Shown here piece by piece: positions 21,044 to 29,900 of a DNA stretch of 50,311 nucleotides. A model generated the notes under the pieces. It worked only from the letters and a program-made list of their open reading frames with translations, was not told the DNA's origin and ran no database searches. The position numbers and the translations under genes are program-made. The DNA lies in IMG/VR virus record IMGVR_UViG_3300049739_000203, positions 1-50,311 of that record; one strand, 5' to 3'. This stretch comes from a virus. Every line of letters begins with the position of its first letter. Positions within the stretch are counted from its first letter, which is position 1.

Positions 21044-22721
21044 TTTTTGTAAGTACCATAACATGAATACCGTTCCACCATCCATTAGGATCTTCTGGAA
21101 TTTTGGTTAGAATCTTTCTCTCAAACAAAAGATTTAAGTTGTTCTCTTTTACAAAGAACTCTGCTGCCTGCACAACACCCATAAAATTTGCATCGTCAAT
21201 AACAAGAATAAACTTGTCCGCAAATGCGGGAATCAAAAATGTTAGATTATCATACTGAGATTGTGGATCATGATCAGCATCATAAAAAATAACATTAGGT
21301 TGTTTGTGTATATTTTTTGGTGTCAAATCTTGAATTGATTTGGGACAGAAGTATTGTTTCTCTCTCAACCCATTAAAGAATATTTTCTTTGGGTTATCAA
21401 TCTCTACATTTACTTCATCTCTAAACGGAGAAATATCTTCTTCTGAATAATCATCAACAGCAAATGCTTCCACATCTCTATTCATGGTAGCAGCAAAAAA
21501 TGTACTACCAGCATGAACACCAAGTTCCATGTAGATAGCATCAGGTTTAGACAAAAGGTTGTTTAAGAAATGCCTTACGATATTGGAAGACAATCCTGGA
21601 TACTTATATCCTTCTTCTACAAACTCACTATCACATCTTGCTGCTTTTTCAATCGATGTTAGAACTAGTTCTATATCATCATCAAAATGTCTATCACTAC
21701 GTTTCATTCTGGACTGGACAACTGAATCACAATAATTACATTTCCAACAATCAAAACCACATGTCTTGATCTTCTCTCTCCAGATGTCAATTGGTTTCTC
21801 TTCTAGAGCTACATCTTCAATGTAGTCATTAAACTGTGGGTGTAGTATCTCCTCGTCTGCCGCCCATCGTTTGATAATATCCATGCTTTCCATGAGACGC
21901 ATTGCATTCTCTCTGCCATGCATCTTGAATACATCAATACCTAGATCAAGAAACTCTTCCCAATCTTTTTTCCAGGGTGGGATAGTTGCTGCTTTCAGTG
22001 ATGCTGCAGGATCTCTTTCATCCCATGAAGAACAAGACACCCTACTTAAACTAGTATTAAAATACTGAGGGTCATCTTTTTCTCTCACCATATTGTAATG
22101 GTAATGTTCGGGCATGATAGGACAACCACCCCAACACCATTCATTGGCAAGTAAGGAAATTTTTACTGGTTTACCAATGTCAGCACAGTATTCTTTTGCT
22201 TCTTTAATCTTAAGTAGAGTATCTCTGTCACGCATAAGATCTCTGTCTAGATTGACATAGTGAAACCCTGCTTTTGCTAGGTTCACAATCTCATTAGGTC
22301 TTGTGACTTCTCTTAGTATAGTATTTTTAATAAACAGTTCAGGAAACTCTTTCTGCAACTGTCCTGTCAAGACCCATGATGTATGGGGTAGAGTTACAAT
22401 ACGAACTCCTGCATCATATAGAAATCTAAAATTTTCAATAAAAATATCTAAGTTTTCTTGAGTAGGAGGAACTTGAATATTATTAAATGTAGCAGACAAG
22501 GGAATGCCTGTCTCTTGGGAAACAAATAAAGCATTGAGAGAGGTATCTCTCATATCCCCATCAACAACATCACCCATCGCATCTTGCACGAAAGGTGGCA
22601 TACGACAGGTGAAATAGATATCATAAATGTAATCTTTGTATTCTTTAAGAAAAGGAATCAAAGTATTAACTACAAAATCTTCTGGTAATTTGGTGTTAAG
22701 AGGGAGAGAAAATTTTGCCAT
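21030..22721 (-). CDS. Two-domain protein: U32-like Fe-S TIM barrel fused to SAM methyltransferase
   Basis: A 563-residue protein with two parts. Residues 1-~335 look like a TIM barrel of the peptidase-U32/UbiU-UbiV type. Repeated strands (GIPLSATFNNIQV, GVRIVTLPH, GFHYVNLDRDL, KPVKISLLANEW) are followed by cysteines at 196, 200 and 230 and a cluster C-x3-C-x2-C-x2-C at 321-331, which could hold an Fe-S cluster. Residues ~390-563 are a class I methyltransferase (Methyltransf_24-like). The SAM loop is YMELGVHAGSTFFAAT, an acidic residue lies in AVDDYS, and FYDADHDPQSQYDNL and VIDDANF follow. U32 relatives take part in RNA or quinone hydroxylation, so the protein may hydroxylate and methylate one substrate. 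It heads the oxygenase series, overlapping both neighbours. The methyltransferase part is secure; the U32 part is less so. Confidence 0.65.
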   Translation of the reverse strand: MAKFSLPLNTKLPEDFVVNTLIPFLKEYKDYIYDIYFTCRMPPFVQDAMGDVVDGDMRDTSLNALFVSQETGIPLSATFNNIQVPPTQENLDIFIENFRFLYDAGVRIVTLPHTSWVLTGQLQKEFPELFIKNTILREVTRPNEIVNLAKAGFHYVNLDRDLMRDRDTLLKIKEAKEYCADIGKPVKISLLANEWCWGGCPIMPEHYHYNMVREKDDPQYFNTSLSRVSCSSWDERDPAASLKAATIPPWKKDWEEFLDLGIDVFKMHGRENAMRLMESMDIIKRWAADEEILHPQFNDYIEDVALEEKPIDIWREKIKTCGFDCWKCNYCDSVVQSRMKRSDRHFDDDIELVLTSIEKAARCDSEFVEEGYKYPGLSSNIVRHFLNNLLSKPDAIYMELGVHAGSTFFAATMNRDVEAFAVDDYSEEDISPFRDEVNVEIDNPKKIFFNGLREKQYFCPKSIQDLTPKNIHKQPNVIFYDADHDPQSQYDNLTFLIPAFADKFILVIDDANFMGVVQAAEFFVKENNLNLLFERKILTKIPEDPNGWWNGIHVMVLTKNELI

Positions 22722-22911
22722 AATCTACAATCACTTTTTCCATATACATGTGTTCTGCTTCTGGGTTTGTGTCCAGAATATACTTATTACTTTCCGCTAA
22801 CTCCAAGAGTTTTTCGCGGTTAAGATCTTTTGTTTGGTCTACCCATTCATATCTACGAAGAATAGAGTGATGGATTACAGGAACCAATTCAAGGTGTCTT
22901 TGACTCGACAT
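22696..22911 (-). CDS. Small hypothetical protein heading the oxygenase block, 71 aa
   Basis: A 71-residue protein starting MSSQRHLELVPVIHHSILRR. The rest is charged and helical (LNREKLLELAESNKYILDTN, EAEHMYMEKVIVDYG). It has no metal motif and no span. It overlaps the 280-residue gene upstream by 23 nt and the U32-methyltransferase gene downstream by 26 nt. It is the first gene after a CATAAATA motif (33 nt upstream), so it probably leads the oxygenase transcript. No family is recognised. Confidence 0.6.
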   Translation of the reverse strand: MSSQRHLELVPVIHHSILRRYEWVDQTKDLNREKLLELAESNKYILDTNPEAEHMYMEKVIVDYGKIFSPS

Positions 22912-23731
22912 TGTTAGTTTGCTCTATTTGTAGTTGTCCTGAGTATTTATGTTGCTGTAGTTTAGGAAGCGCAATACCATCTTCCTGTAACTGTGCTTGG
23001 ATCTGTGGTGCGATCATTTTATTAAGTTTATCAATACCACCACCAATCATACCAGAATATTTAACAGCAACACCAAGTGCTTCCACTTGATCTTCTTCTG
23101 GCATGTCCATGATTGTTGTCATGTTACCAGCACCAATTCTACCATACGATACAATATCCATTGCTGCTTGCTTACCCATACGAGCAACCCAATAAGTTCT
23201 TACTTCATGTGGTTGTTCTTCACAGTAATATTCAATGGGATTGTCCTCGTCAACATACTTGTCAATAATATTTAAAAAATATTTTAACTCTAGTTCAGAT
23301 TGTCTGAGTTTTCTTTTCCAAATACCAACATCATAATCATTTTTCTCCATGTCAATTTGCATCAACTCTTTATCGAGTTCATCAGGAACTAACTCCATGT
23401 CCCTAATTAATCTCTTTCTTAAAATTTCTGCTTTTCTTAAACTGTTTCTATTTTCCATGTAGGCATGATACCTAGTTTCAAGTTCCATCAGTGCTTGACG
23501 GACTTTTCTCCATGGAGTCAATTGAGGGTCAGCAACAAAGTGCTCACACTCATACTCTGTCATGCCACTATTAAAGCGCATACTAGCAGACAGGATATCA
23601 AAATCTTTATTGGTTAGACCAAATTCATTTACGAAAGATTTTGATAAATGGATTTCGTTAGTATCAGAACTAACAATGTTTCTTACATCTGAAACAATAT
23701 CAGATAAATTAGCGTCAGAATTTAAAGACAT
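22889..23731 (-). CDS. Conserved hypothetical protein, 280 aa, charged and helical
   Basis: A 280-residue protein starting MSLNSDANLSDIVSDVRNIV. The middle is a long charged helical region (ALMELETRYHAYMENRNSLR, ILRKRLIRDMELVPDELDKE, LRQSELELKYFLNIIDKY) likely to form coiled coils. The last ~60 residues are Gln-rich and loose. A tract with EEQPHEVRTYWVARMGKQAA precedes a GRIGAGNMTTIM segment. I do not recognise the family. The longer frame upstream overlaps the 269-residue gene more than needed; ATG 23731 gives a 17-nt overlap. Its setting between fibre genes and the oxygenase block allows either a tail-assembly or a host-takeover role. Confidence 0.6.
   Translation of the reverse strand: MSLNSDANLSDIVSDVRNIVSSDTNEIHLSKSFVNEFGLTNKDFDILSASMRFNSGMTEYECEHFVADPQLTPWRKVRQALMELETRYHAYMENRNSLRKAEILRKRLIRDMELVPDELDKELMQIDMEKNDYDVGIWKRKLRQSELELKYFLNIIDKYVDEDNPIEYYCEEQPHEVRTYWVARMGKQAAMDIVSYGRIGAGNMTTIMDMPEEDQVEALGVAVKYSGMIGGGIDKLNKMIAPQIQAQLQEDGIALPKLQQHKYSGQLQIEQTNNVESKTP
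22944..22951 (-). promoter_or_regulatory. Late-promoter-like motif CATAAATA for the oxygenase block
   Basis: CATAAATA on the minus strand, 33 nt before the 71-codon gene and inside the 3' end of the preceding gene. It fits NATAAATA and would put the oxygenase and methyltransferase genes under late control. Confidence 0.45.
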
Positions 23732-24524
23732 ATGCGTCACACTCATATTCAGGTTTGCGATCCCAATCAGTTTCAGAGACCGTTCTGCCCATTTCAATTG
23801 CTTGTTTTTGGGGCAAGAGGATACCGATGTAATCCTCGTATAATATATTTAGGTCCCATACAGAAGTGCAATCTTCAAATTTTTTCACTAATGATTGATA
23901 TGATACGAGCATAGTGGAAAGTTTATCTTCCCATTCTTCTGCTTTTACTAAAATTTTATTTGCTAATTCATCTTTATTAATGTGTCTTTCCATAGAAAGA
24001 TAATCTAGGAAAGGAGTTTTGTGTCCTTGTCCTCCTTTATATGTCAACCATTCTCTTGCTTCATGTTTTTGAATCTCCCAAGATGCAGATTCTAAATCTG
24101 TTGTGTTCTTGAGATTTCTAAATCTTGTATTGTACTCGTCTTCAATAATTTCTTTTGCAAAATCAACCATAAAATCCATAACATCTTTTAAAATGTTATC
24201 CGTTAATTCAATGGGCACTTTAAGAATTTCATTAGCAGGTGTCCAAGCAAATCCTGCTTCTCCTGTATTTACAGCAACCTTACCAAAAGGTCTGATCTCA
24301 GAGAAAAAGTTAGATCCGTTATAAGCTTGTTGTTTAGTAACTTCCTTATACTTGTGTTCCCACTCTTTGTAGATGACTTGATAAATTGTTTCGCTAACTT
24401 CTACACACGAGAAGTGCATCAACGAAAACATTTCGTTGTAATGTAAGCGAAGATCTCCAGTTGCCGATGAACTGACAAACTGCTCTTGCTTGATTTCCTT
24501 TTCGTTTATGATTAGATATCTCAT
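23715..24524 (-). CDS. Conserved hypothetical protein, 269 aa
   Basis: A 269-residue protein starting MRYLIINEKEIKQEQFVSSS. It has mixed alpha/beta character at the N-terminus and helices in the second half (ILKDVMDFMVDFAKEIIEDE, ELANKILVKAEEWEDKLSTM). Its single recognisable feature is a region NGSNFFSEIRPFGKVAVNTG. The start is chosen because it forms a TAATG overlap with the 428-residue fibre-like gene; the frame runs 15 codons further upstream without an ATG match. Two basic/acidic helical proteins in tandem after a fibre gene may be fibre chaperones or assembly factors, but this rests only on position. Confidence 0.6.
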   Translation of the reverse strand: MRYLIINEKEIKQEQFVSSSATGDLRLHYNEMFSLMHFSCVEVSETIYQVIYKEWEHKYKEVTKQQAYNGSNFFSEIRPFGKVAVNTGEAGFAWTPANEILKVPIELTDNILKDVMDFMVDFAKEIIEDEYNTRFRNLKNTTDLESASWEIQKHEAREWLTYKGGQGHKTPFLDYLSMERHINKDELANKILVKAEEWEDKLSTMLVSYQSLVKKFEDCTSVWDLNILYEDYIGILLPQKQAIEMGRTVSETDWDRKPEYECDAYVFKF

Positions 24525-25810
24525 TATTGTGCCTGAAGTGCGGTTACAGAAGCGGCACCAGAACAGCAACCGCCAGAAGATTGACCATAATGACCTTTGG
24601 GTCTTGTCGCAGCACCCATGTTGGTCTCAACGTCAGTAGTATAATCCCACTTGGTTGTGTGGTTGTTTTGTTGACCATCATATTGTCCCATCATATAACC
24701 CCAGTCCTGTCCCATCATGAAGTTTTCTTCACCGTAAGCACGGACTTTCGTTCCGTTTGCTAGACCAGCTCCACTTGAACCACTATACTTTGACCATGGT
24801 GATGTGACATTGTTTCCAGTACCAGCATAGAAATGACCGTACTTGGAAGGTAGGAACTTACAAACTCCATCAGGAGCAGCATTGGATGACCAACCAGACC
24901 AGGAATCATTTGAGTGATCTACAGAATATCTACTACCAGAGAAAGACGCCCAAGATTTTTCTTCATCTCCACATGCAGCAGTATGATCACTACCAGAAGG
25001 TGAACTACCTACCTGATACATAATCTCGGAAGGATAATGTAGTTTACCTACAGCAGCGTTACCGCCACCTAAGTTATAACCAAACTGTTGTTTTTGTGCG
25101 GTAGCACATGCATTCCTGTCTCTACTGACAGGCATGTTCCAACCACCAACAACAGTGTATCCCATGACGCCTCTAGGGTCGTCACCTTCCCAACCATATG
25201 GGGAAGTTGGAGAGTAAGTACCACCACCAGGATTACTTCCTGTAGTACCAAACATTCTCCTCATACCTGTGTGTAGGTTGATGGAATCAGTATGACTGGA
25301 TGCTCCCGTGAATGCATTAATGCAACCGTGAGCATAACCAAAGTAATCACTCCAGGTACAGTCAGCATAAGTTAGTGCTCTAGTTAACTGCTCACCACAA
25401 TAGAATGTAATATCATTTGCGTGCCATGTTTTATTAACAGTTCTCCAAGGATTAGATCCTTTATACCCCGCCACCAGAAAACCATGTGTTATCAAACTCC
25501 TATATCTGAATCCTGTAAGAGGAGCAGATGCAACAGTTTGACCAGGATACGCCCAGAAAACACCGTTTTCACCATCGGATACTAGATAAGATCCTCTAGT
25601 GATATTTGCAGGTTCGGGGATACCCCCACCAACCTCATCCCAGTCAGATCCATTCCAGATCTGTGCTTTGTTTTCATCGGTATTATAAATGATTTGACCG
25701 ACGTTTGGGGATGCTGGTCTTCCCGCGTTGTTAAAAGATGGTAGTTTTAAACCTTGAGTGGTTAAACTAGCATTTCCTGTAACAACTGTTCCAACAGTTA
25801 ACTGAGACAT
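24524..25810 (-). CDS. Tail-fibre-like structural protein, 428 aa
   Basis: A 428-residue protein with a fibre-type N-terminus. Residues ~38-62 hold GQIIYNTDENKAQIWNGSDW, a short module also found in the 1834-residue and 251-residue proteins. The rest is a single Trp/Tyr/Gly/Asn/Ser-rich domain (for example FRYRSLITHGFLVAGYKGSN, WSDYFGYAHGCINAF, MMGQDWGYMMGQYDGQQ) with about ten cysteines or pairs, ending in GGCCSGAASVTALQAQ. This composition suits a beta-propeller-like or globular adhesin at a fibre tip or virion surface. No enzymatic residues are seen. A CTAAATAC motif lies 23 nt upstream. Confidence 0.68.
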   Translation of the reverse strand: MSQLTVGTVVTGNASLTTQGLKLPSFNNAGRPASPNVGQIIYNTDENKAQIWNGSDWDEVGGGIPEPANITRGSYLVSDGENGVFWAYPGQTVASAPLTGFRYRSLITHGFLVAGYKGSNPWRTVNKTWHANDITFYCGEQLTRALTYADCTWSDYFGYAHGCINAFTGASSHTDSINLHTGMRRMFGTTGSNPGGGTYSPTSPYGWEGDDPRGVMGYTVVGGWNMPVSRDRNACATAQKQQFGYNLGGGNAAVGKLHYPSEIMYQVGSSPSGSDHTAACGDEEKSWASFSGSRYSVDHSNDSWSGWSSNAAPDGVCKFLPSKYGHFYAGTGNNVTSPWSKYSGSSGAGLANGTKVRAYGEENFMMGQDWGYMMGQYDGQQNNHTTKWDYTTDVETNMGAATRPKGHYGQSSGGCCSGAASVTALQAQ

Positions 25811-25833
25811 GGTTACGCTTCTGTCCTATAAAA

Positions 25834-25841
25834 GTATTTAG
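25834..25841 (-). promoter_or_regulatory. Late-promoter-like motif CTAAATAC
   Basis: CTAAATAC on the minus strand, 23 nt before the 428-codon fibre-like gene. Its TAA is the stop codon of the 117-codon gene. Confidence 0.45.
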
Positions 25842-26191
25842 GGTTTTGGATAGTTTTCTTTAACAAGTTTCACAGCAGCATACCAAGAGGAAGTATCTTT
25901 TCCTGGAACCAGACCACTTTCCATGTCATGAAATAACATATCTAATTGATCTGCAATTCCAGGATAGTCCATTCTTCTTGAAAGATCATATGAAGGGGGT
26001 TTCAAAACTACTCTCTGAATCTCCCTATCTTGGAAATTGTAGAAGTAATCAGCTTCAGTATCTTTTGGTTCTAATTCATATGGACCTTCGATCCACATAA
26101 AATCTTCATGAACTTCAAATCTTCCTTCAGTTCCAGTTTTTAAGAACTGACAAATATTTCCTGTTTCCTTATGAACTAATGATTGGTACAT
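25838..26191 (-). CDS. Fibre accessory/assembly-like protein, 117 aa
   Basis: A 117-residue protein starting MYQSLVHKETGNICQFLKTG. The C-terminal half has SYDLSRRMDYPGIADQLDML followed by FHDMESG and ends VKENYPKP. The R-x-x-YP-x-I-x-DQLD-x-L-x-HD pattern is common in short phage proteins encoded beside tail-fibre genes. It may be a fibre assembly or tip-associated protein. The frame is open far upstream, but that part is the shadow of the glycine-rich gene; ATG 26191 starts one base after that gene's stop. The next gene is the 428-residue fibre-like protein. Confidence 0.62.
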   Translation of the reverse strand: MYQSLVHKETGNICQFLKTGTEGRFEVHEDFMWIEGPYELEPKDTEADYFYNFQDREIQRVVLKPPSYDLSRRMDYPGIADQLDMLFHDMESGLVPGKDTSSWYAAVKLVKENYPKP

Positions 26192-26192
26192 A

Positions 26193-26948
26193 TCAAGTAT
26201 ACTCCCATACGATAACGCAACCAGCACCGCCGTTGCTATTGTTATAAGCAAAATCATTCTGTGAATAATAACCATAACCACCGCCAGAACCCCACTGTCC
26301 GTGAGTAATTTCTTCTTGGTTGTTATAGTAATGGTGAGACGATCCTGCTTTGTGCCAATAACTAGATCCGCCTGCACCTTCTCTGTTGGCATCGTGTGCC
26401 ATTTCTCCACCACCACCAGGGACGTTAATGTCTCCACCACTGGCATTTCCACCAGGACCACCTTGGTGAGGGTTGTCTGATTGTCCGCCTTGTCCACCAG
26501 TAGCAGTACAATAAGAACCAAAAGATGAAGTTCCTCCCGTTCCTGCTCTTCCGCCATTTCTTACATATGCACCACCGCCACCATACTGGTAAGTAACGCT
26601 AGCAACACCAGAGAGATCAATATATTTGATTGAAGTAGCGCCGCCACCTCCACCTGCACCACGGTAGCTGTTATCATTAATGCGTGCTCCACCTCCACCG
26701 CCAGTAACATATACTAAAACATGGTTGCAACCCGCAGGTTTTGTCCAAGTTCCAGATCCACCAGAAGTAGATTTAGCATTCCACGTACCATTTTGCGATG
26801 TATACACTTGAATGCCAAGTAAAGCACCAGGAGTGGTCATGTCAGAATAACCACTGCCATCCCAAATTTGTAATTTATCATTCTGCAGATCCATAATATT
26901 AACACCAGCGGTGTTTTGGATCTGGTCAACTTTTAAAATGCCTGCCAT
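26193..26948 (-). CDS. Glycine-rich fibre tip/adhesin-like protein, 251 aa
   Basis: A 251-residue protein. The N-terminus (MAGILKVDQIQNTAGVNIMD and KLQIWDGSGYSDM) is a fibre attachment-type module related to the start of other fibres here. Residues ~63-240 are glycine-rich, with repeated GGGGG runs (VTGGGGGARINDNSYRGAGG, YQYGGGGAYVRNGGRAGTGG, GGPGGNASGGDINVPGGGGE) and ending VIVWEYT. Gly-rich adhesins such as the T-even gp38 fold as polyglycine sandwiches at fibre tips and set host range. A similar role is plausible, supported by the giant fibre gene 6 nt upstream. The sequence should vary quickly between related phages. Not an enzyme. Confidence 0.65.
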   Translation of the reverse strand: MAGILKVDQIQNTAGVNIMDLQNDKLQIWDGSGYSDMTTPGALLGIQVYTSQNGTWNAKSTSGGSGTWTKPAGCNHVLVYVTGGGGGARINDNSYRGAGGGGGATSIKYIDLSGVASVTYQYGGGGAYVRNGGRAGTGGTSSFGSYCTATGGQGGQSDNPHQGGPGGNASGGDINVPGGGGEMAHDANREGAGGSSYWHKAGSSHHYYNNQEEITHGQWGSGGGYGYYSQNDFAYNNSNGGAGCVIVWEYT

Positions 26949-26954
26949 AATTTT

Positions 26955-29900
26955 TTATACGATAGCCCAGTTACCACCACTATTTATAGTTACAGTGTAA
27001 CCAGTAGCAATAGTAATAGGTCCAGCACTTACACAGTTAATATTTGCTGGAATAGTTACGTCCTCAGCAACTGTGTTACTATTAGATTTAAAGATACCAT
27101 ATGAGTCTATCCATTGCTTGACACCATTAGAATAAAGGGTTCCATTCGCAACTTGAATATCACCAGAAACATCTAGTTCATATACTGGATCTGTTTTATT
27201 GACACCAACTTTAGAAATTCTATAGATGTCTAAATTGTTAGTTGCTTCTGTCCATCTTGAAGTTACAAACTCCGCATTGTTCTGGAAGAACTGACCATTA
27301 ATGTTCATATCTCCCTGAACATTCAACTTATAATTTCTGGTTGTGTTAGATTCTGGATCTACACCAGATGTAGAAGTTGTGTTAATAGAGACAGCGTTGA
27401 CATCACCCTTAATGCTGATAGCAGGAGTTCCGTTCCAAGTTGTTCCACCGTTATTAGTGGATGCTTGGATTGTGAATAGATGGTTACCAACTAACTGGTT
27501 ACCAACTCTAAAGTTTCTATAGGAAGAAGCACCACGGAAACTAATTGGAGCACCACTATTATCATTTGCTTGGTCGATGGTTAGTCCATCATTAAAGCAT
27601 CCATTACCAGCAACTTCAAAGGTGAAGTTTGGTTCACGGGTGAGTCCAACACCCATTCTTCTTGTAGCAAGAATATCACCAGTAACTTGTAGTGCTAGTT
27701 TAGTTTCTGTTCCTTCAATAAAGAATGCTTCATTATATTGGGAGTTTGGTGTGTTACTATCAGAGTGATAATATTCAATTTTACCATTTTGAGCTGCTGA
27801 TCCTAGATCAGAGAATCTAATTTGAGCTCCAACACTATCAGTTGATGTGCGAACAAAAATACCAAGATCACCAACAACATCTAGATTAGCTACTGGATTT
27901 GTAGTATTAACACCAACTTCATTTGCCGATACATCTACAAATAGTACACCACTATCTACGTTAAAATCATCTGCGACATTAACAAAACTATTTAAGTTTG
28001 TGGTTCCGGATACTGTTAAGTTAGAACCAGATCCAGTAAGGACCAAAGGTCCGGTCATGGTATCGCCTGTCTTCAATACGTTAAGTGAAGAAGCACCAGT
28101 TACATCTGCAGTAATTGTTCCCGCAGAGAAATTGCCAGAAGCATCACGCTGTACCGCATAATTTGGAACGTTAGAACTACTAAACAGGATATTGCCAGCA
28201 TTCCAAATAACTTGATTGTTTATTGTAAAAGCATTAGCGTTTACAACAGAAACATTAAGAGCGCCAGAACCATCAGTTGCATTACCACCAGATGCTTCAA
28301 TTTTTGCATTAAAGTTTGCGGACAGTTGCGAAGAGTTGAATATAATTGAGGGTGAAGATGTATTGCCATCTTTTCTACCTAACTGTAGTTCTGCGACACC
28401 ACCATTACTTTGGAAGTTAGCAACTTCTACAGTATTACCATCTTCAATAGTAAAGTCGTCAAACTCTACTCTATTAGATGCAGTACCAATTGTTAAGGCA
28501 CCAACAAAATTACCGGAAGTTAATCTACCAATCAGAATTGTATAATCATTAAAGTTGTCAGTAAGGTCATCATTGGTTATAACATTGTCGAGGACAAAAC
28601 TACCAACACCTTGTGCGTTCGCATTATAAAGATTGATTGAAGGGTTAGTAGGATCGCCAGGAATAAATGGCGCAGTGTTTAAGATCTGACCGGAAACATA
28701 AATTCTATACTTAGGATCTCCACTGAATGACTTAATGGTAATTTTATCTCTAAATTTAGTTTCACTAATAAATCTAGGAAGGCGATTTTCAGATAGTGTG
28801 CCGTAGTTAATGTTTAGAGCATCCTGATACCAAGTTCCTTGTCTATTATCTAATCTGTCAGCATCTAGTCCAGAGTCAACACCATCATTTAGTGAACTCC
28901 ATACTCTAGCCCAAGAGTTCCAGGTTGTGACTCCGTTACCAGAACCACGAAGATACATGTTATCATCATTAGCAAACGCAAGTTGTCTTACGCCACCAAA
29001 TGATGCGTCGAAACCAGACGCACCGTTTCTTAGAGTTAGAACTAAGTGCTTAGTTGATGTGCCAGATCCAATACCAGTATTAACAGAAGGATAAGCAGAT
29101 CCCAATCCGTTGGAGCTATTAAATACTGTGTTTGAAATAGCACCTTCAACAAAACTGTTTGGATCTGGATTTGATGTTGGGTTGTTAGTACCAGTTTGTA
29201 ATCTGATAGTGTTGTTTGAAGATCCACTAACGTCAATATTGTAAGTACCATTTAATCTATCGGATGGAATTGTTCCAGAAAATAGATTGGATGCATTTGT
29301 ATAGTAATTACCTTGCTGACCATCTAGTAAGTCAGCGTCTAGACCACTATCTGGACCTGTCTTAAGTTCAACCGAACCATTACCAGCCTGACCGATATTG
29401 AACTGTGCTTTCTTATATCTAGAAACACCAATTGTTCCGTAAAGATCAGCGGAAATAGTTAGATCCGAAACTCTGGTGATATCAATAGCAACGTTTGCAT
29501 ACTGTCTATTAACAGTAGAAACTTTAGCATTCAATACAAGATTAGAACCAGCACCAATTTCTGTTGGAGAAACTGTGATAGCATAGTCAGCGTTGTATCC
29601 ACTACCACCATCGGTAACTGTCAGATCTGTAACTGCGTTGCCAGAAACAACAATATTTGCTTTAAGACCTGTGCCTGTGCCACCTTGTAGTTCAACATCA
29701 AAATACTGACCATTAGTATATCCACTACCACCATTGGCAACGATAACAGCATCAACAAATCCACCTAAAGTATAGGTAGATTCAAACGTCATTGGAGATT
29801 CGCCACGCTCAAATTCGATGATCGTGTTGATTGGAATATTTTGTGTTACTGGATTGTTTAGTGCTACAGTGGTTAAACCAGCAGCTGTGATAACACCAGT

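Noticed and set aside
26192-26557. N-terminal extension of the 117-codon gene giving 239 residues
   Set aside because: The extension overlaps the glycine-rich gene in another frame and looks like a low-complexity shadow; ATG 26191 fits the gene spacing.
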